Assembly (NCBI RefSeq): GCF_051348905.1
Contig: NC_135232.1
Span: forward strand, 790,180,775 to 790,244,774
DNA from: Ranitomeya variabilis
Lineage: Eukaryota > Chordata > Amphibia > Anura > Dendrobatidae
Direction of reading: 5' to 3'
Length of the DNA: 64,000 bases
Every line of letters begins with the position of its first letter. Position 1 is the stretch's first letter. The position numbers and the translations under genes were made by a program. The notes below the pieces were generated by a model. That model searched no databases. It had not been told where the DNA came from and saw nothing but the letters and a program-made list of their open reading frames with translations. Below are positions 36,048-50,167 of the stretch, in pieces.

Positions 36048-37373
36048 TATTTTAAAGTTTGTGTGACATTCATACTTTGTCTCAGTTGTTGGAAATATGA
36101 AAAAGGAAAAAAAATGTATCAGATCTGCGCTTAATATTAACATTTAGAGAAAATTAGAAGCCGTATTTAGGTTTGAACTTGTCAAAGAACGTAGAAGGAG
36201 CAGATACTAAAGGCTCATTGACACAAACAATAGCATATAGGGCACAATAAATTATTGCATATTGTTTGTCTAGTGATTGGTGTTCTGTTTCCTGTTTTCA
36301 GTAGTCCCAAGTTGTTTTTTTAATTTGAACCTTTTTAAAAGTCATTTTTGTATGTGTTTACAAGATATGCAAAACGTGGACATTCTTTGGCTAAAAAGTG
36401 TCGAAATAAGTTTAAAGATGAGAACAGAGTGATATCAGCTGCCTTGTCCTCATAAACACTTTCTGCTTCGCTAACGAGATCACTGAAATCATGTAAGCAG
36501 GTAATTTTTGGAGAGCCGAAATTCAGTGGAAATGAGTTTTTTGTTATTAAGTTAATTTTTATGGTAAGAAATTAGTTTATAATTTTGGACAAATCATCTG
36601 ATCTCTTTTCATAATAATCTAGCGTTAACACAAATTACCACTATAAAATCTGAAGCAGTAAACTTTGTGAAAGCCAAATTTTGTATCAGTCTGAAATCTT
36701 TTGGCCATTAATGTACAGTCCTAGATATTTTTAGAAAAACTGTAAAAGGAAAAAATGAGGAAAGGAAAAACTTCTAAAGAAAAGCATTGCTGACTTCTAA
36801 AATCAGGATATCTAGCAGGAGTACTCCAGAAAATTTCCCTGCATTTATTTGGACTAAAACAAATGTTCTCTGATAGTCTTATCATATGGCTAAAATTATT
36901 TCCTTTGTTTTGACTAATATCCTTCCCAAACCAGTGTCCCATTAGCGTACAATGAAACTGATGTTCCAAGCCATTTTTCTAGGCTTAAGTTCCTAAGGGT
37001 CAGTGGCTACTGCATTGAAGCTGTAGAAAGTAAAAAAGATCAAAGCTTGAGAGTCAGAAACCAGCAAAATCAACCCCTTTTGTGGTCTTGCATACATTAC
37101 TGTGCCACATTTTACCAACAGGGAACTCTGTTAGTAATTTATAATGAACTCCTGGCATGTAAGACTAAAAAAGTGCATGTAATGAGTTTTAGTATGAAAT
37201 AGATCTTTCCCTTTTACATTATATGCATTTTCTTTCTGATCAGTTTTACCTTTACAAATAAGAAAACAAAAGCAAAGTTCCATAGAGAAAAGAAATCTTT
37301 CTGTTATCCAGTCATCAGGAAAATGTTGAGTATCTCGATTTGACAAAACACCTACTTCAAGTAAGAGACTTGT

Positions 37374-37459
37374 GGCTCTGTGGCGCAATGGATAGCGCAT
37401 TGGACTTCTAGGGAACTGATGTGATTCAAAGGTTGTGGGTTTGAGTCCCACCAGAGTCA
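37374..37459 (+). tRNA. tRNA-Arg-TCT: tRNA-Arg(UCU), T56 variant (TCTCGA lineage)
   Basis: T56 with TCTCGA flank (C at 37336). Activity doubtful. Confidence 0.72.
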
Positions 37460-38785
37460 TATTTTAAAGTTTGTGTGACATTCATACTTTGTCTCAGTTG
37501 TTGGAAATATGAAAAAGGAAAAAAAATGTATCAGATCTGCGCTTAATATTAACATTTAGAGAAAATTAGAAGCCGTATTTAGGTTTGAACTTGTCAAAGA
37601 ACGTAGAAGGAGCAGATACTAAAGGCTCATTGACACAAACAATAGCATATAGGGCACAATAAATTATTGCATATTGTTTGTCTAGTGATTGGTGTTCTGT
37701 TTCCTGCTTTCAGTAGTCCCAAGTTCTTTTTTTAATTTGAACCTTTTTAAAAGTCATTTTTGTATGTGTTTACAAGATATGCAAAACGTGGACATTCTTT
37801 GGCTAAAAAGTGTCGAAATAAGTTTAAAGATGAGAACAGAGTGATATCAGCTGCCTTGTCCTAATAAACACTTTCTGCTTCGCTAACGAGATCACTGAAA
37901 TCATGTAAGCAAGTAATTTTTGGAGAGCCGAAATTCAGTGGAAATGAGTTTTTTGTTATTAAGTTAATTTTTATGGTAAGAAATTAGTTTATAATTTTGG
38001 ACAAATCATCTGAACTCTTTTCATAATAATCTAGCGTTAACACAAATTACCACTATAAAATCTGAAGCAGTAAACTTTGTGAAAGCCAAATTTTGTATCA
38101 GTCTGAAATCTTTTGGCCATTAATGTACAGTCCTAGATATTTTTAGAAAAACTGTAAAAGGAAAAAATGAGGAAAGGAAAAACTTCTAAAGAAAAGCATT
38201 GCTGACTTCTAAAATCAGGATATCTAGCAGGAGTACTCCAGAAAATTTCCCTGCATTTATTTGGACTAAAACAAATGTTCTCTGATAGTCTTATCATATG
38301 GCTAAAATTATTTCCTTTGTTTTGACTAATATCCTTCCCAAACCAGTGTCCCATTAGCGTACAATGAAACTGATGTTCCAAGCCATTTTTCTAGGCTTAA
38401 GTTCCTAAGGGTCAGTGGCTACTGCATTGAAGCTGTAGAAAGTAAAAAAGATCAAAGCTTGAGAGTCAGAAACCAGCAAAATCAACCCCTTTTGTGGTCT
38501 TGCATACATTACTGTGCCACATTTTACCAACAGGGAACTCTGTTAGTAATTTATAATGAACTCCTGGCATGTAAGACTAAAAAAGTGCATGTAATGAGTT
38601 TTAGTATGAAATAGATCTTTCCCTTTTACATTATATGCATTTTCTTTCTGATCAGTTTTACCTTTACAAATAAGAAAACAAAAGCAAAGTTCCATAGAGA
38701 AAAGAAATCTTTCTGTTATCCAGTCATCAGGAAAATGTTGAGTATCTCGATTTGACAAAACACCTACTTCAAGTAAGAGACTTGT

Positions 38786-38871
38786 GGCTCTGTGGCGCAA
38801 TGGATAGCGCATTGGACTTCTAGGGAACTGATGTGATTCAAAGGTTGTGGGTTTGAGTCCCACCAGAGTCA
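38786..38871 (+). tRNA. tRNA-Arg-TCT: tRNA-Arg(UCU), T56 variant (TCTCGA lineage)
   Basis: T56 with TCTCGA flank (C at 38748). Activity doubtful. Confidence 0.72.
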
Positions 38872-40197
38872 TATTTTAAAGTTTGTGTGACATTCATACT
38901 TTGTCTCAGTTGTTGGAAATATGAAAAAGGAAAAAAAATGTATCAGATCTGCGCTTAATATTAACATTTAGAGAAAATTAGAAGCCGTATTTAGGTTTGA
39001 ACTTGTCAAAGAACGTAGAAGGAGCAGATACTAAAGGCTCATTGACACAAACAATAGCATATAGGGCACAATAAATTATTGCATATTGTTTGTCTAGTGA
39101 TTGGTGTTCTGTTTCCTGCTTTCAGTAGTCCCAAGTTCTTTTTTTAATTTGAACCTTTTTAAAAGTCATTTTTGTATGTGTTTACAAGATATGCAAAACG
39201 TGGACATTCTTTGGCTAAAAAGTGTCGAAATAAGTTTAAAGATGAGAACAGAGTGATATCAGCTGCCTTGTCCTAATAAACACTTTCTGCTTCGCTAACG
39301 AGATCACTGAAATCATGTAAGCAAGTAATTTTTGGAGAGCCGAAATTCAGTGGAAATGAGTTTTTTGTTATTAAGTTAATTTTTATGGTAAGAAATTAGT
39401 TTATAATTTTGGACAAATCATCTGAACTCTTTTCATAATAATCTAGCGTTAACACAAATTACCACTATAAAATCTGAAGCAGTAAACTTTGTGAAAGCCA
39501 AATTTTGTATCAGTCTGAAATCTTTTGGCCATTAATGTACAGTCCTAGATATTTTTAGAAAAACTGTAAAAGGAAAAAATGAGGAAAGGAAAAACTTCTA
39601 AAGAAAAGCATAGCTGACTTCTAAAATCAGGATATCTAGCAGGAGCACTCCAGAAAATTTCCCTGCATTCATTTGGACTAAAACAAATGTTCTCTGATAG
39701 TCTTATCATATGGCTAAAATTATTTCCTTTGTTTTGACTAATATCCTTCCCAAACCAGTGTCCCATTAGCGTACAACGAAACTGATGTTCCAAGCCATTT
39801 TTCTAGGCTTAAGTTCCTAAGGGTCAGTGGCTACTGCATTGAAGCTGTAGAAAGTAAAAAAGATCAAAGCTTGAGAGTCAGAAACCAGCAAAATCAACCC
39901 CTTTTGTGGTCTTGCATACATTACTGTGCCACATTTTACCAACAGGGAACTCTGTTAGTAATTTATAATGAACTCCTGGCATGTAAGACTAAAAAAGTGC
40001 ATGTAATGAGTTTTAGTATGAAATAGATCTTTCCCTTTTACATTATATGCATTTTCTTTCTGATCAGTTTTACCTTTACAAATAAGAAAACAAAAGCAAA
40101 GTTCCATAGAGAAAAGAAATCTTTCTGTTATCCAGTCATCAGGAAAATGTTGAGTATCTAGATTTGACAAAACACCTACTTCAAGTAAGAGACTTGT

Positions 40198-40283
40198 GGC
40201 TCTGTGGCGCAATGGATAGCGCATTGGACTTCTAGGGAACTGATGTGATTCAAAGGTTGTGGGTTCAAGTCCCACCAGAGTCA
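40198..40283 (+). tRNA. tRNA-Arg-TCT: tRNA-Arg(UCU), C56 with A57
   Basis: The T loop reads TTCAAGT. G57 is A, an accepted purine at this position, and C56 is kept. The only copy with this allele. Probably functional. Confidence 0.9.
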
Positions 40284-41609
40284 TATTTTAAAGTTTGTGT
40301 GACATTCATACTTTGTCTCAGTTGTTGGAAATATGAAAAAGGAAAAAAAATGTATCAGATCTGCGCTTAATATTAACATTTAGAGAAAATTAGAAGCCGT
40401 ATTTAGGTTTGAACTTGTCAAAGAACGTAGAAGGAGCAGATACTAAAGGCTCATTGACACAAACAATAGCATATAGGGCACAATAAATTATTGCATATTG
40501 TTTGTCTAGTGATTGGTGTTCTGTTTCCTGTTTTCAGTAGTCCCAAGTTGTTTTTTTAATTTGAACCTTTTTAAAAGTCATTTTTGTATGTGTTTACAAG
40601 ATATGCAAAACGTGGACATTCTTTGGCTAAAAAGTGTCGAAATAAGTTTAAAGATGAGAACAGAGTGATATCAGCTGCCTTGTCCTCATAAACACTTTCT
40701 GCTTCGCTAACGAGATCACTGAAATCATGTAAGCAGGTAATTTTTGGAGAGCCGAAATTCAGTGGAAATGAGTTTTTTGTTATTAAGTTAATTTTTATGG
40801 TAAGAAATTAGTTTATAATTTTGGACAAATCATCTGATCTCTTTTCATAATAATCTAGCGTTAACACAAATTACCACTATAAAATCTGAAGCAGTAAACT
40901 TTGTGAAAGCCAAATTTTGTATCAGTCTGAAATCTTTTGGCCATTAATGTACAGTCCTAGATATTTTTAGAAAAACTGTAAAAGGAAAAAATGAGGAAAG
41001 GAAAAACTTCTAAAGAAAAGCATTGCTGACTTCTAAAATCAGGATATCTAGCAGGAGTACTCCAGAAAATTTCCCTGCATTTATTTGGACTAAAACAAAT
41101 GTTCTCTGATAGTCTTATCATATGGCTAAAATTATTTCCTTTGTTTTGACTAATATCCTTCCCAAACCAGTGTCCCATTAGCGTACAATGAAACTGATGT
41201 TCCAAGCCATTTTTCTAGGCTTAAGTTCCTAAGGGTCAGTGGCTACTGCATTGAAGCTGTAGAAAGTAAAAAAGATCAAAGCTTGAGAGTCAGAAACCAG
41301 CAAAATCAACCCCTTTTGTGGTCTTGCATACATTACTGTGCCACATTTTACCAACAGGGAACTCTGTTAGTAATTTATAATGAACTCCTGGCATGTAAGA
41401 CTAAAAAAGTGCATGTAATGAGTTTTAGTATGAAATAGATCTTTCCCTTTTACATTATATGCATTTTCTTTCTGATCAGTTTTACCTTTACAAATAAGAA
41501 AACAAAAGCAAAGTTCCATAGAGAAAAGAAATCTTTCTGTTATCCAGTCATCAGGAAAATGTTGAGTATCTCGATTTGACAAAACACCTACTTCAAGTAA
41601 GAGACTTGT

Positions 41610-41695
41610 GGCTCTGTGGCGCAATGGATAGCGCATTGGACTTCTAGGGAACTGATGTGATTCAAAGGTTGTGGGTTTGAGTCCCACCAGAGTCA
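41610..41695 (+). tRNA. tRNA-Arg-TCT: tRNA-Arg(UCU), T56 variant (TCTCGA lineage)
   Basis: T56 with TCTCGA flank (C at 41572). The following spacer has ATTCTTTGTC in place of ATTGTTTGTC near 41911, which breaks one pair of the nested inverted repeat. Activity doubtful. Confidence 0.72.
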
Positions 41696-43021
41696 TATTT
41701 TAAAGTTTGTGTGACATTCATACTTTGTCTCAGTTGTTGGAAATATGAAAAAGGAAAAAAAATGTATCAGATCTGCGCTTAATATTAACATTTAGAGAAA
41801 ATTAGAAGCCGTATTTAGGTTTGAACTTGTCAAAGAACGTAGAAGGAGCAGATACTAAAGGCTCATTGACACAAACAATAGCATATAGGGCACAATAAAT
41901 TATTGCATATTCTTTGTCTAGTGATTGGTGTTCTGTTTCCTGCTTTCAGTAGTCCCAAGTTCTTTTTTTAATTTGAACCTTTTTAAAAGTCATTTTTGTA
42001 TGTGTTTACAAGATATGCAAAACGTGGACATTCTTTGGCTAAAAAGTGTCGAAATAAGTTTAAAGATGAGAACAGAGTGATATCAGCTGCCTTGTCCTAA
42101 TAAACACTTTCTGCTTCGCTAACGAGATCACTGAAATCATGTAAGCAAGTAATTTTTGGAGAGCCGAAATTCAGTGGAAATGAGTTTTTTGTTATTAAGT
42201 TAATTTTTATGGTAAGAAATTAGTTTATAATTTTGGACAAATCATCTGAACTCTTTTCATAATAATCTAGCGTTAACACAAATTACCACTATAAAATCTG
42301 AAGCAGTAAACTTTGTGAAAGCCAAATTTTGTATCAGTCTGAAATCTTTTGGCCATTAATGTACAGTCCTAGATATTTTTAGAAAAACTGTAAAAGGAAA
42401 AAATGAGGAAAGGAAAAACTTCTAAAGAAAAGCATAGCTGACTTCTAAAATCAGGATATCTAGCAAAAGCACTCCAGAAAATTTCCCTGCATTCATTTGG
42501 ACTAAAACAAATGTTCTCTGATAGTCTTATCATATGGCTAAAATTATTTCCTTTGTTTTGACTAATATCCTTCCCAAACCAGTGTCCCATTAGCGTACAA
42601 CGAAACTGATGTTCCAAGCCATTTTTCTAGGCTTAAGTTCCTAAGGGTCAGTGGCTACTGCATTGAAGCTGTAGAAAGTAAAAAAGATCAAAGCTTGAGA
42701 GTCAGAAACCAGCAAAATCAACCCCTTTTGTGGTCTTGCATACATTACTGTGCCACATTTTACCAACAGGGAACTCTGTTAGTAATTTATAATGAACTCC
42801 TGGCATGTAAGACTAAAAAAGTGCATGTAATGAGTTTTAGTATGAAATAGATCTTTCCCTTTTACATTATATGCATTTTCTTTCTGATCAGTTTTACCTT
42901 TACAAATAAGAAAACAAAAGCAAAGTTCCATAGAGAAAAGAAATCTTTCTGTTATCCAGTCATCAGGAAAATGTTGAGTATCTAGATTTGACAAAACACC
43001 TACTTCAAGTAAGAGACTTGT

Positions 43022-43107
43022 GGCTCTGTGGCGCAATGGATAGCGCATTGGACTTCTAGGGAACTGATGTGATTCAAAGGTTGTGGGTTTGAGTCCCACC
43101 AGAGTCA
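43022..43107 (+). tRNA. tRNA-Arg-TCT: tRNA-Arg(UCU), T56 variant (hybrid unit)
   Basis: T56 gene with the common TCTAGA flank but the CCTGCTTTCAG/TCCTAATAAAC spacer of the TCTCGA lineage, so the unit is a recombinant between types. Activity doubtful. Confidence 0.72.
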
Positions 43108-44433
43108 TATTTTAAAGTTTGTGTGACATTCATACTTTGTCTCAGTTGTTGGAAATATGAAAAAGGAAAAAAAATGTATCAGATCTGCGCTTAATATTAA
43201 CATTTAGAGAAAATTAGAAGCCGTATTTAGGTTTGAACTTGTCAAAGAACGTAGAAGGAGCAGATACTAAAGGCTCATTGACACAAACAATAGCATATAG
43301 GGCACAATAAATTATTGCATATTGTTTGTCTAGTGATTGGTGTTCTGTTTCCTGCTTTCAGTAGTCCCAAGTTCTTTTTTTAATTTGAACCTTTTTAAAA
43401 GTCATTTTTGTATGTGTTTACAAGATATGCAAAACGTGGACATTCTTTGGCTAAAAAGTGTCGAAATAAGTTTAAAGATGAGAACAGAGTGATATCAGCT
43501 GCCTTGTCCTAATAAACACTTTCTGCTTCGCTAACGAGATCACTGAAATCATGTAAGCAAGTAATTTTTGGAGAGCCGAAATTCAGTGGAAATGAGTTTT
43601 TTGTTATTAAGTTAATTTTTATGGTAAGAAATTAGTTTATAATTTTGGACAAATCATCTGAACTCTTTTCATAATAATCTAGCGTTAACACAAATTACCA
43701 CTATAAAATCTGAAGCAGTAAACTTTGTGAAAGCCAAATTTTGTATCAGTCTGAAATCTTTTGGCCATTAATGTACAGTCCTAGATATTTTTAGAAAAAC
43801 TGTAAAAGGAAAAAATGAGGAAAGGAAAAACTTCTAAAGAAAAGCATAGCTGACTTCTAAAATCAGGATATCTAGCAGGAGCACTCCAGAAAATTTCCCT
43901 GCATTCATTTGGACTAAAACAAATGTTCTCTGATAGTCTTATCATATGGCTAAAATTATTTCCTTTGTTTTGACTAATATCCTTCCCAAACCAGTGTCCC
44001 ATTAGCGTACAACGAAACTGATGTTCCAAGCCATTTTTCTAGGCTTAAGTTCCTAAGGGTCAGTGGCTACTGCATTGAAGCTGTAGAAAGTAAAAAAGAT
44101 CAAAGCTTGAGAGTCAGAAACCAGCAAAATCAACCCCTTTTGTGGTCTTGCATACATTACTGTGCCACATTTTACCAACAGGGAACTCTGTTAGTAATTT
44201 ATAATGAACTCCTGGCATGTAAGACTAAAAAAGTGCATGTAATGAGTTTTAGTATGAAATAGATCTTTCCCTTTTACATTATATGCATTTTCTTTCTGAT
44301 CAGTTTTACCTTTACAAATAAGAAAACAAAAGCAAAGTTCCATAGAGAAAAGAAATCTTTCTGTTATCCAGTCATCAGGAAAATGTTGAGTATCTAGATT
44401 TGACAAAACACCTACTTCAAGTAAGAGACTTGT

Positions 44434-44519
44434 GGCTCTGTGGCGCAATGGATAGCGCATTGGACTTCTAGGGAACTGATGTGATTCAAAGGTTGTGGGT
44501 TCGAGTCCCACCAGAGTCA
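44434..44519 (+). tRNA. tRNA-Arg-TCT: tRNA-Arg(UCU), C56
   Basis: No difference from the reference copy. First of three consecutive intact genes. Probably functional. Confidence 0.94.
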
Positions 44520-45845
44520 TATTTTAAAGTTTGTGTGACATTCATACTTTGTCTCAGTTGTTGGAAATATGAAAAAGGAAAAAAAATGTATCAGATCTGC
44601 GCTTAATATTAACATTTAGAGAAAATTAGAAGCCGTATTTAGGTTTGAACTTGTCAAAGAACGTAGAAGGAGCAGATACTAAAGGCTCATTGACACAAAC
44701 AATAGCATATAGGGCACAATAAATTATTGCATATTGTTTGTCTAGTGATTGGTGTTCTGTTTCCTGTTTTCAGTAGTCCCAAGTTGTTTTTTTAATTTGA
44801 ACCTTTTTAAAAGTCATTTTTGTATGTGTTTACAAGATATGCAAAACGTGGACATTCTTTGGCTAAAAAGTGTCGAAATAAGTTTAAAGATGAGAACAGA
44901 GTGATATCAGCTGCCTTGTCCTCATAAACACTTTCTGCTTCGCTAACGAGATCACTGAAATCATGTAAGCAGGTAATTTTTGGAGAGCCGAAATTCAGTG
45001 GAAATGAGTTTTTTGTTATTAAGTTAATTTTTATGGTAAGAAATTAGTTTATAATTTTGGACAAATCATCTGATCTCTTTTCATAATAATCTAGCGTTAA
45101 CACAAATTACCACTATAAAATCTGAAGCAGTAAACTTTGTGAAAGCCAAATTTTGTATCAGTCTGAAATCTTTTGGCCATTAATGTACAGTCCTAGATAT
45201 TTTTAGAAAAACTGTAAAAGGAAAAAATGAGGAAAGGAAAAACTTCTAAAGAAAAGCATTGCTGACTTCTAAAATCAGGATATCTAGCAGGAGTACTCCA
45301 GAAAATTTCCCTGCATTTATTTGGACTAAAACAAATGTTCTCTGATAGTCTTATCATATGGCTAAAATTATTTCCTTTGTTTTGACTAATATCCTTCCCA
45401 AACCAGTGTCCCATTAGCGTACAATGAAACTGATGTTCCAAGCCATTTTTCTAGGCTTAAGTTCCTAAGGGTCAGTGGCTACTGCATTGAAGCTGTAGAA
45501 AGTAAAAAAGATCAAAGCTTGAGAGTCAGAAACCAGCAAAATCAACCCCTTTTGTGGTCTTGCATACATTACTGTGCCACATTTTACCAACAGGGAACTC
45601 TGTTAGTAATTTATAATGAACTCCTGGCATGTAAGACTAAAAAAGTGCATGTAATGAGTTTTAGTATGAAATAGATCTTTCCCTTTTACATTATATGCAT
45701 TTTCTTTCTGATCAGTTTTACCTTTACAAATAAGAAAACAAAAGCAAAGTTCCATAGAGAAAAGAAATCTTTCTGTTATCCAGTCATCAGGAAAATGTTG
45801 AGTATCTAGATTTGACAAAACACCTACTTCAAGTAAGAGACTTGT

Positions 45846-45931
45846 GGCTCTGTGGCGCAATGGATAGCGCATTGGACTTCTAGGGAACTGATGTGATTCA
45901 AAGGTTGTGGGTTCGAGTCCCACCAGAGTCA
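45846..45931 (+). tRNA. tRNA-Arg-TCT: tRNA-Arg(UCU), C56
   Basis: No difference from the reference copy. Probably functional. Confidence 0.94.
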
Positions 45932-47257
45932 TATTTTAAAGTTTGTGTGACATTCATACTTTGTCTCAGTTGTTGGAAATATGAAAAAGGAAAAAAAATG
46001 TATCAGATCTGCGCTTAATATTAACATTTAGAGAAAATTAGAAGCCGTATTTAGGTTTGAACTTGTCAAAGAACGTAGAAGGAGCAGATACTAAAGGCTC
46101 ATTGACACAAACAATAGCATATAGGGCACAATAAATTATTGCATATTGTTTGTCTAGTGATTGGTGTTCTGTTTCCTGTTTTCAGTAGTCCCAAGTTGTT
46201 TTTTTAATTTGAACCTTTTTAAAAGTCATTTTTGTATGTGTTTACAAGATATGCAAAACGTGGACATTCTTTGGCTAAAAAGTGTCGAAATAAGTTTAAA
46301 GATGAGAACAGAGTGATATCAGCTGCCTTGTCCTCATAAACACTTTCTGCTTCGCTAACGAGATCACTGAAATCATGTAAGCAGGTAATTTTTGGAGAGC
46401 CGAAATTCAGTGGAAATGAGTTTTTTGTTATTAAGTTAATTTTTATGGTAAGAAATTAGTTTATAATTTTGGACAAATCATCTGATCTCTTTTCATAATA
46501 ATCTAGCGTTAACACAAATTACCACTATAAAATCTGAAGCAGTAAACTTTGTGAAAGCCAAATTTTGTATCAGTCTGAAATCTTTTGGCCATTAATGTAC
46601 AGTCCTAGATATTTTTAGAAAAACTGTAAAAGGAAAAAATGAGGAAAGGAAAAACTTCTAAAGAAAAGCATTGCTGACTTCTAAAATCAGGATATCTAGC
46701 AGGAGTACTCCAGAAAATTTCCCTGCATTTATTTGGACTAAAACAAATGTTCTCTGATAGTCTTATCATATGGCTAAAATTATTTCCTTTGTTTTGACTA
46801 ATATCCTTCCCAAACCAGTGTCCCATTAGCGTACAATGAAACTGATGTTCCAAGCCATTTTTCTAGGCTTAAGTTCCTAAGGGTCAGTGGCAACTGCATT
46901 GAAGCTGTAGAAAGTAAAAAAGATCAAAGCTTGAGAGTCAGAAACCAGCAAAATCAACCCCTTTTGTGGTCTTGCATACATTACTGTGCCACATTTTACC
47001 AACAGGGAACTCTGTTAGTAATTTATAATGAACTCCTGGCATGTAAGACTAAAAAAGTGCATGTAATGAGTTTTAGTATGAAATAGATTTTTCCCTTTTA
47101 CATTATATGCATTTTCTTTCTGATCAGTTTTACCTTTACAAATAAGAAAACAAAAGCAAAGTTCCATAGAGAAAAGAAATCTTTCTGTTATCCAGTCATC
47201 AGGAAAATGTTGAGTATCTAGATTTGACAAAACACCTACTTCAAGTAAGAGACTTGT

Positions 47258-47343
47258 GGCTCTGTGGCGCAATGGATAGCGCATTGGACTTCTAGGGAAC
47301 TGATGTGATTCAAAGGTTGTGGGTTCGAGTCCCACCAGAGTCA
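47258..47343 (+). tRNA. tRNA-Arg-TCT: tRNA-Arg(UCU), C56
   Basis: Gene identical to the reference copy. The flank has a private T (TAGATTTTTCCC) about 170 bases upstream. Probably functional. Confidence 0.94.
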
Positions 47344-48669
47344 TATTTTAAAGTTTGTGTGACATTCATACTTTGTCTCAGTTGTTGGAAATATGAAAAA
47401 GGAAAAAAAATGTATCAGATCTGCGCTTAATATTAACATTTAGAGAAAATTAGAAGCCGTATTTAGGTTTGAACTTGTCAAAGAACGTAGAAGGAGCAGA
47501 TACTAAAGGCTCATTGACACAAACAATAGCATATAGGGCACAATAAATTATTGCATATTGTTTGTCTAGTGATTGGTGTTCTGTTTCCTGTTTTCAGTAG
47601 TCCCAAGTTGTTTTTTTAATTTGAACCTTTTTAAAAGTCATTTTTGTATGTGTTTACAAGATATGCAAAACGTGGACATTCTTTGGCTAAAAAGTGTCGA
47701 AATAAGTTTAAAGATGAGAACAGAGTGATATCAGCTGCCTTGTCCTCATAAACACTTTCTGCTTCGCTAACGAGATCACTGAAATCATGTAAGCAGGTAA
47801 TTTTTGGAGAGCCGAAATTCAGTGGAAATGAGTTTTTTGTTATTAAGTTAATTTTTATGGTAAGAAATTAGTTTATAATTTTGGACAAATCATCTGAACT
47901 CTTTTCATAATAATCTAGCGTTAACACAAATTACCACTATAAAATCTGAAGCAGTAAACTTTGTGAAAGCCAAATTTTGTATCAGTCTGAAATCTTTTGG
48001 CCATTAATGTACAGTCCTAGATATTTTTAGAAAAACTGTAAAAGGAAAAAATGAGGAAAGGAAAAACTTCTAAAGAAAAGCATAGCTGACTTCTAAAATC
48101 AGGATATCTAGCAGGAGCACTCCAGAAAATTTCCCTGCATTCATTTGGACTAAAACAAATGTTCTCTGATAGTCTTATCATATGGCTAAAATTATTTCCT
48201 TTGTTTTGACTAATATCCTTCCCAAACCAGTGTCCCATTAGCGTACAACGAAACTGATGTTCCAAGCCATTTTTCTAGGCTTAAGTTCCTAAGGGTCAGT
48301 GGCTACTGCATTGAAGCTGTAGAAAGTAAAAAAGATCAAAGCTTGAGAGTCAGAAACCAGCAAAATCAACCCCTTTTGTGGTCTTGCATACATTACTGTG
48401 CCACATTTTACCAACAGGGAACTCTGTTAGTAATTTATAATGAACTCCTGGCATGTAAGACTAAAAAAGTGCATGTAATGAGTTTTAGTATGAAATAGAT
48501 CTTTCCCTTTTACATTATATGCATTTTCTTTCTGATCAGTTTTACCTTTACAAATAAGAAAACAAAAGCAAAGTTCCATAGAGAAAAGAAATCTTTCTGT
48601 TATCCAGTCATCAGGAAAATGTTGAGTATCTAGATTTGACAAAACACCTACTTCAAGTAAGAGACTTGT

Positions 48670-48755
48670 GGCTCTGTGGCGCAATGGATAGCGCATTGGA
48701 CTTCTAGGGAACTGATGTGATTCAAAGGTTGTGGGTTTGAGTCCCACCAGAGTCA
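48670..48755 (+). tRNA. tRNA-Arg-TCT: tRNA-Arg(UCU), T56 variant (hybrid unit)
   Basis: T56 gene, TCTAGA flank. The following spacer keeps TCCTAATAAAC (near 49158) but has CCTGTTTTCAG, a further recombinant. Activity doubtful. Confidence 0.72.
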
Positions 48756-50081
48756 TATTTTAAAGTTTGTGTGACATTCATACTTTGTCTCAGTTGTTGG
48801 AAATATGAAAAAGGAAAAAAAATGTATCAGATCTGCGCTTAATATTAACATTTAGAGAAAATTAGAAGCCGTATTTAGGTTTGAACTTGTCAAAGAACGT
48901 AGAAGGAGCAGATACTAAAGGCTCATTGACACAAACAATAGCATATAGGGCACAATAAATTATTGCATATTGTTTGTCTAGTGATTGGTGTTCTGTTTCC
49001 TGTTTTCAGTAGTCCCAAGTTCTTTTTTTAATTTGAACCTTTTTAAAAGTCATTTTTGTATGTGTTTACAAGATATGCAAAACGTGGACATTCTTTGGCT
49101 AAAAAGTGTCGAAATAAGTTTAAAGATGAGAACAGAGTGATATCAGCTGCCTTGTCCTAATAAACACTTTCTGCTTCGCTAACGAGATCACTGAAATCAT
49201 GTAAGCAAGTAATTTTTGGAGAGCCGAAATTCAGTGGAAATGAGTTTTTTGTTATTAAGTTAATTTTTATGGTAAGAAATTAGTTTATAATTTTGGACAA
49301 ATCATCTGAACTCTTTTCATAATAATCTAGCGTTAACACAAATTACCACTATAAAATCTGAAGCAGTAAACTTTGTGAAAGCCAAATTTTGTATCAGTCT
49401 GAAATCTTTTGGCCATTAATGTACAGTCCTAGATATTTTTAGAAAAACTGTAAAAGGAAAAAATGAGGAAAGGAAAAACTTCTAAAGAAAAGCATAGCTG
49501 ACTTCTAAAATCAGGATATCTAGCAGGAGCACTCCAGAAAATTTCCCTGCATTCATTTGGACTAAAACAAATGTTCTCTGATAGTCTTATCATATGGCTA
49601 AAATTATTTCCTTTGTTTTGACTAATATCCTTCCCAAACCAGTGTCCCATTAGCGTACAACGAAACTGATGTTCCAAGCCATTTTTCTAGGCTTAAGTTC
49701 CTAAGGGTCAGTGGCTACTGCATTGAAGCTGTAGAAAGTAAAAAAGATCAAAGCTTGAGAGTCAGAAACCAGCAAAATCAACCCCTTTTGTGGTCTTGCA
49801 TACATTACTGTGCCACATTTTACCAACAGGGAACTCTGTTAGTAATTTATAATGAACTCCTGGCATGTAAGACTAAAAAAGTGCATGTAATGAGTTTTAG
49901 TATGAAATAGATCTTTCCCTTTTACATTATATGCATTTTCTTTCTGATCAGTTTTACCTTTACAAATAAGAAAACAAAAGCAAAGTTCCATAGAGAAAAG
50001 AAATCTTTCTGTTATCCAGTCATCAGGAAAATGTTGAGTATCTAGATTTGACAAAACACCTACTTCAAGTAAGAGACTTGT

Positions 50082-50167
50082 GGCTCTGTGGCGCAATGGA
50101 TAGCGCATTGGACTTCTAGGGAACTGATGTGATTCAAAGGTTGTGGGTTCGAGTCCCACCAGAGTCA
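50082..50167 (+). tRNA. tRNA-Arg-TCT: tRNA-Arg(UCU), C56
   Basis: Gene intact. The following spacer carries A at 50235 (AAGTATCAG), a marker shared with the units after 54318, 55730 and 61378. Probably functional. Confidence 0.94.
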
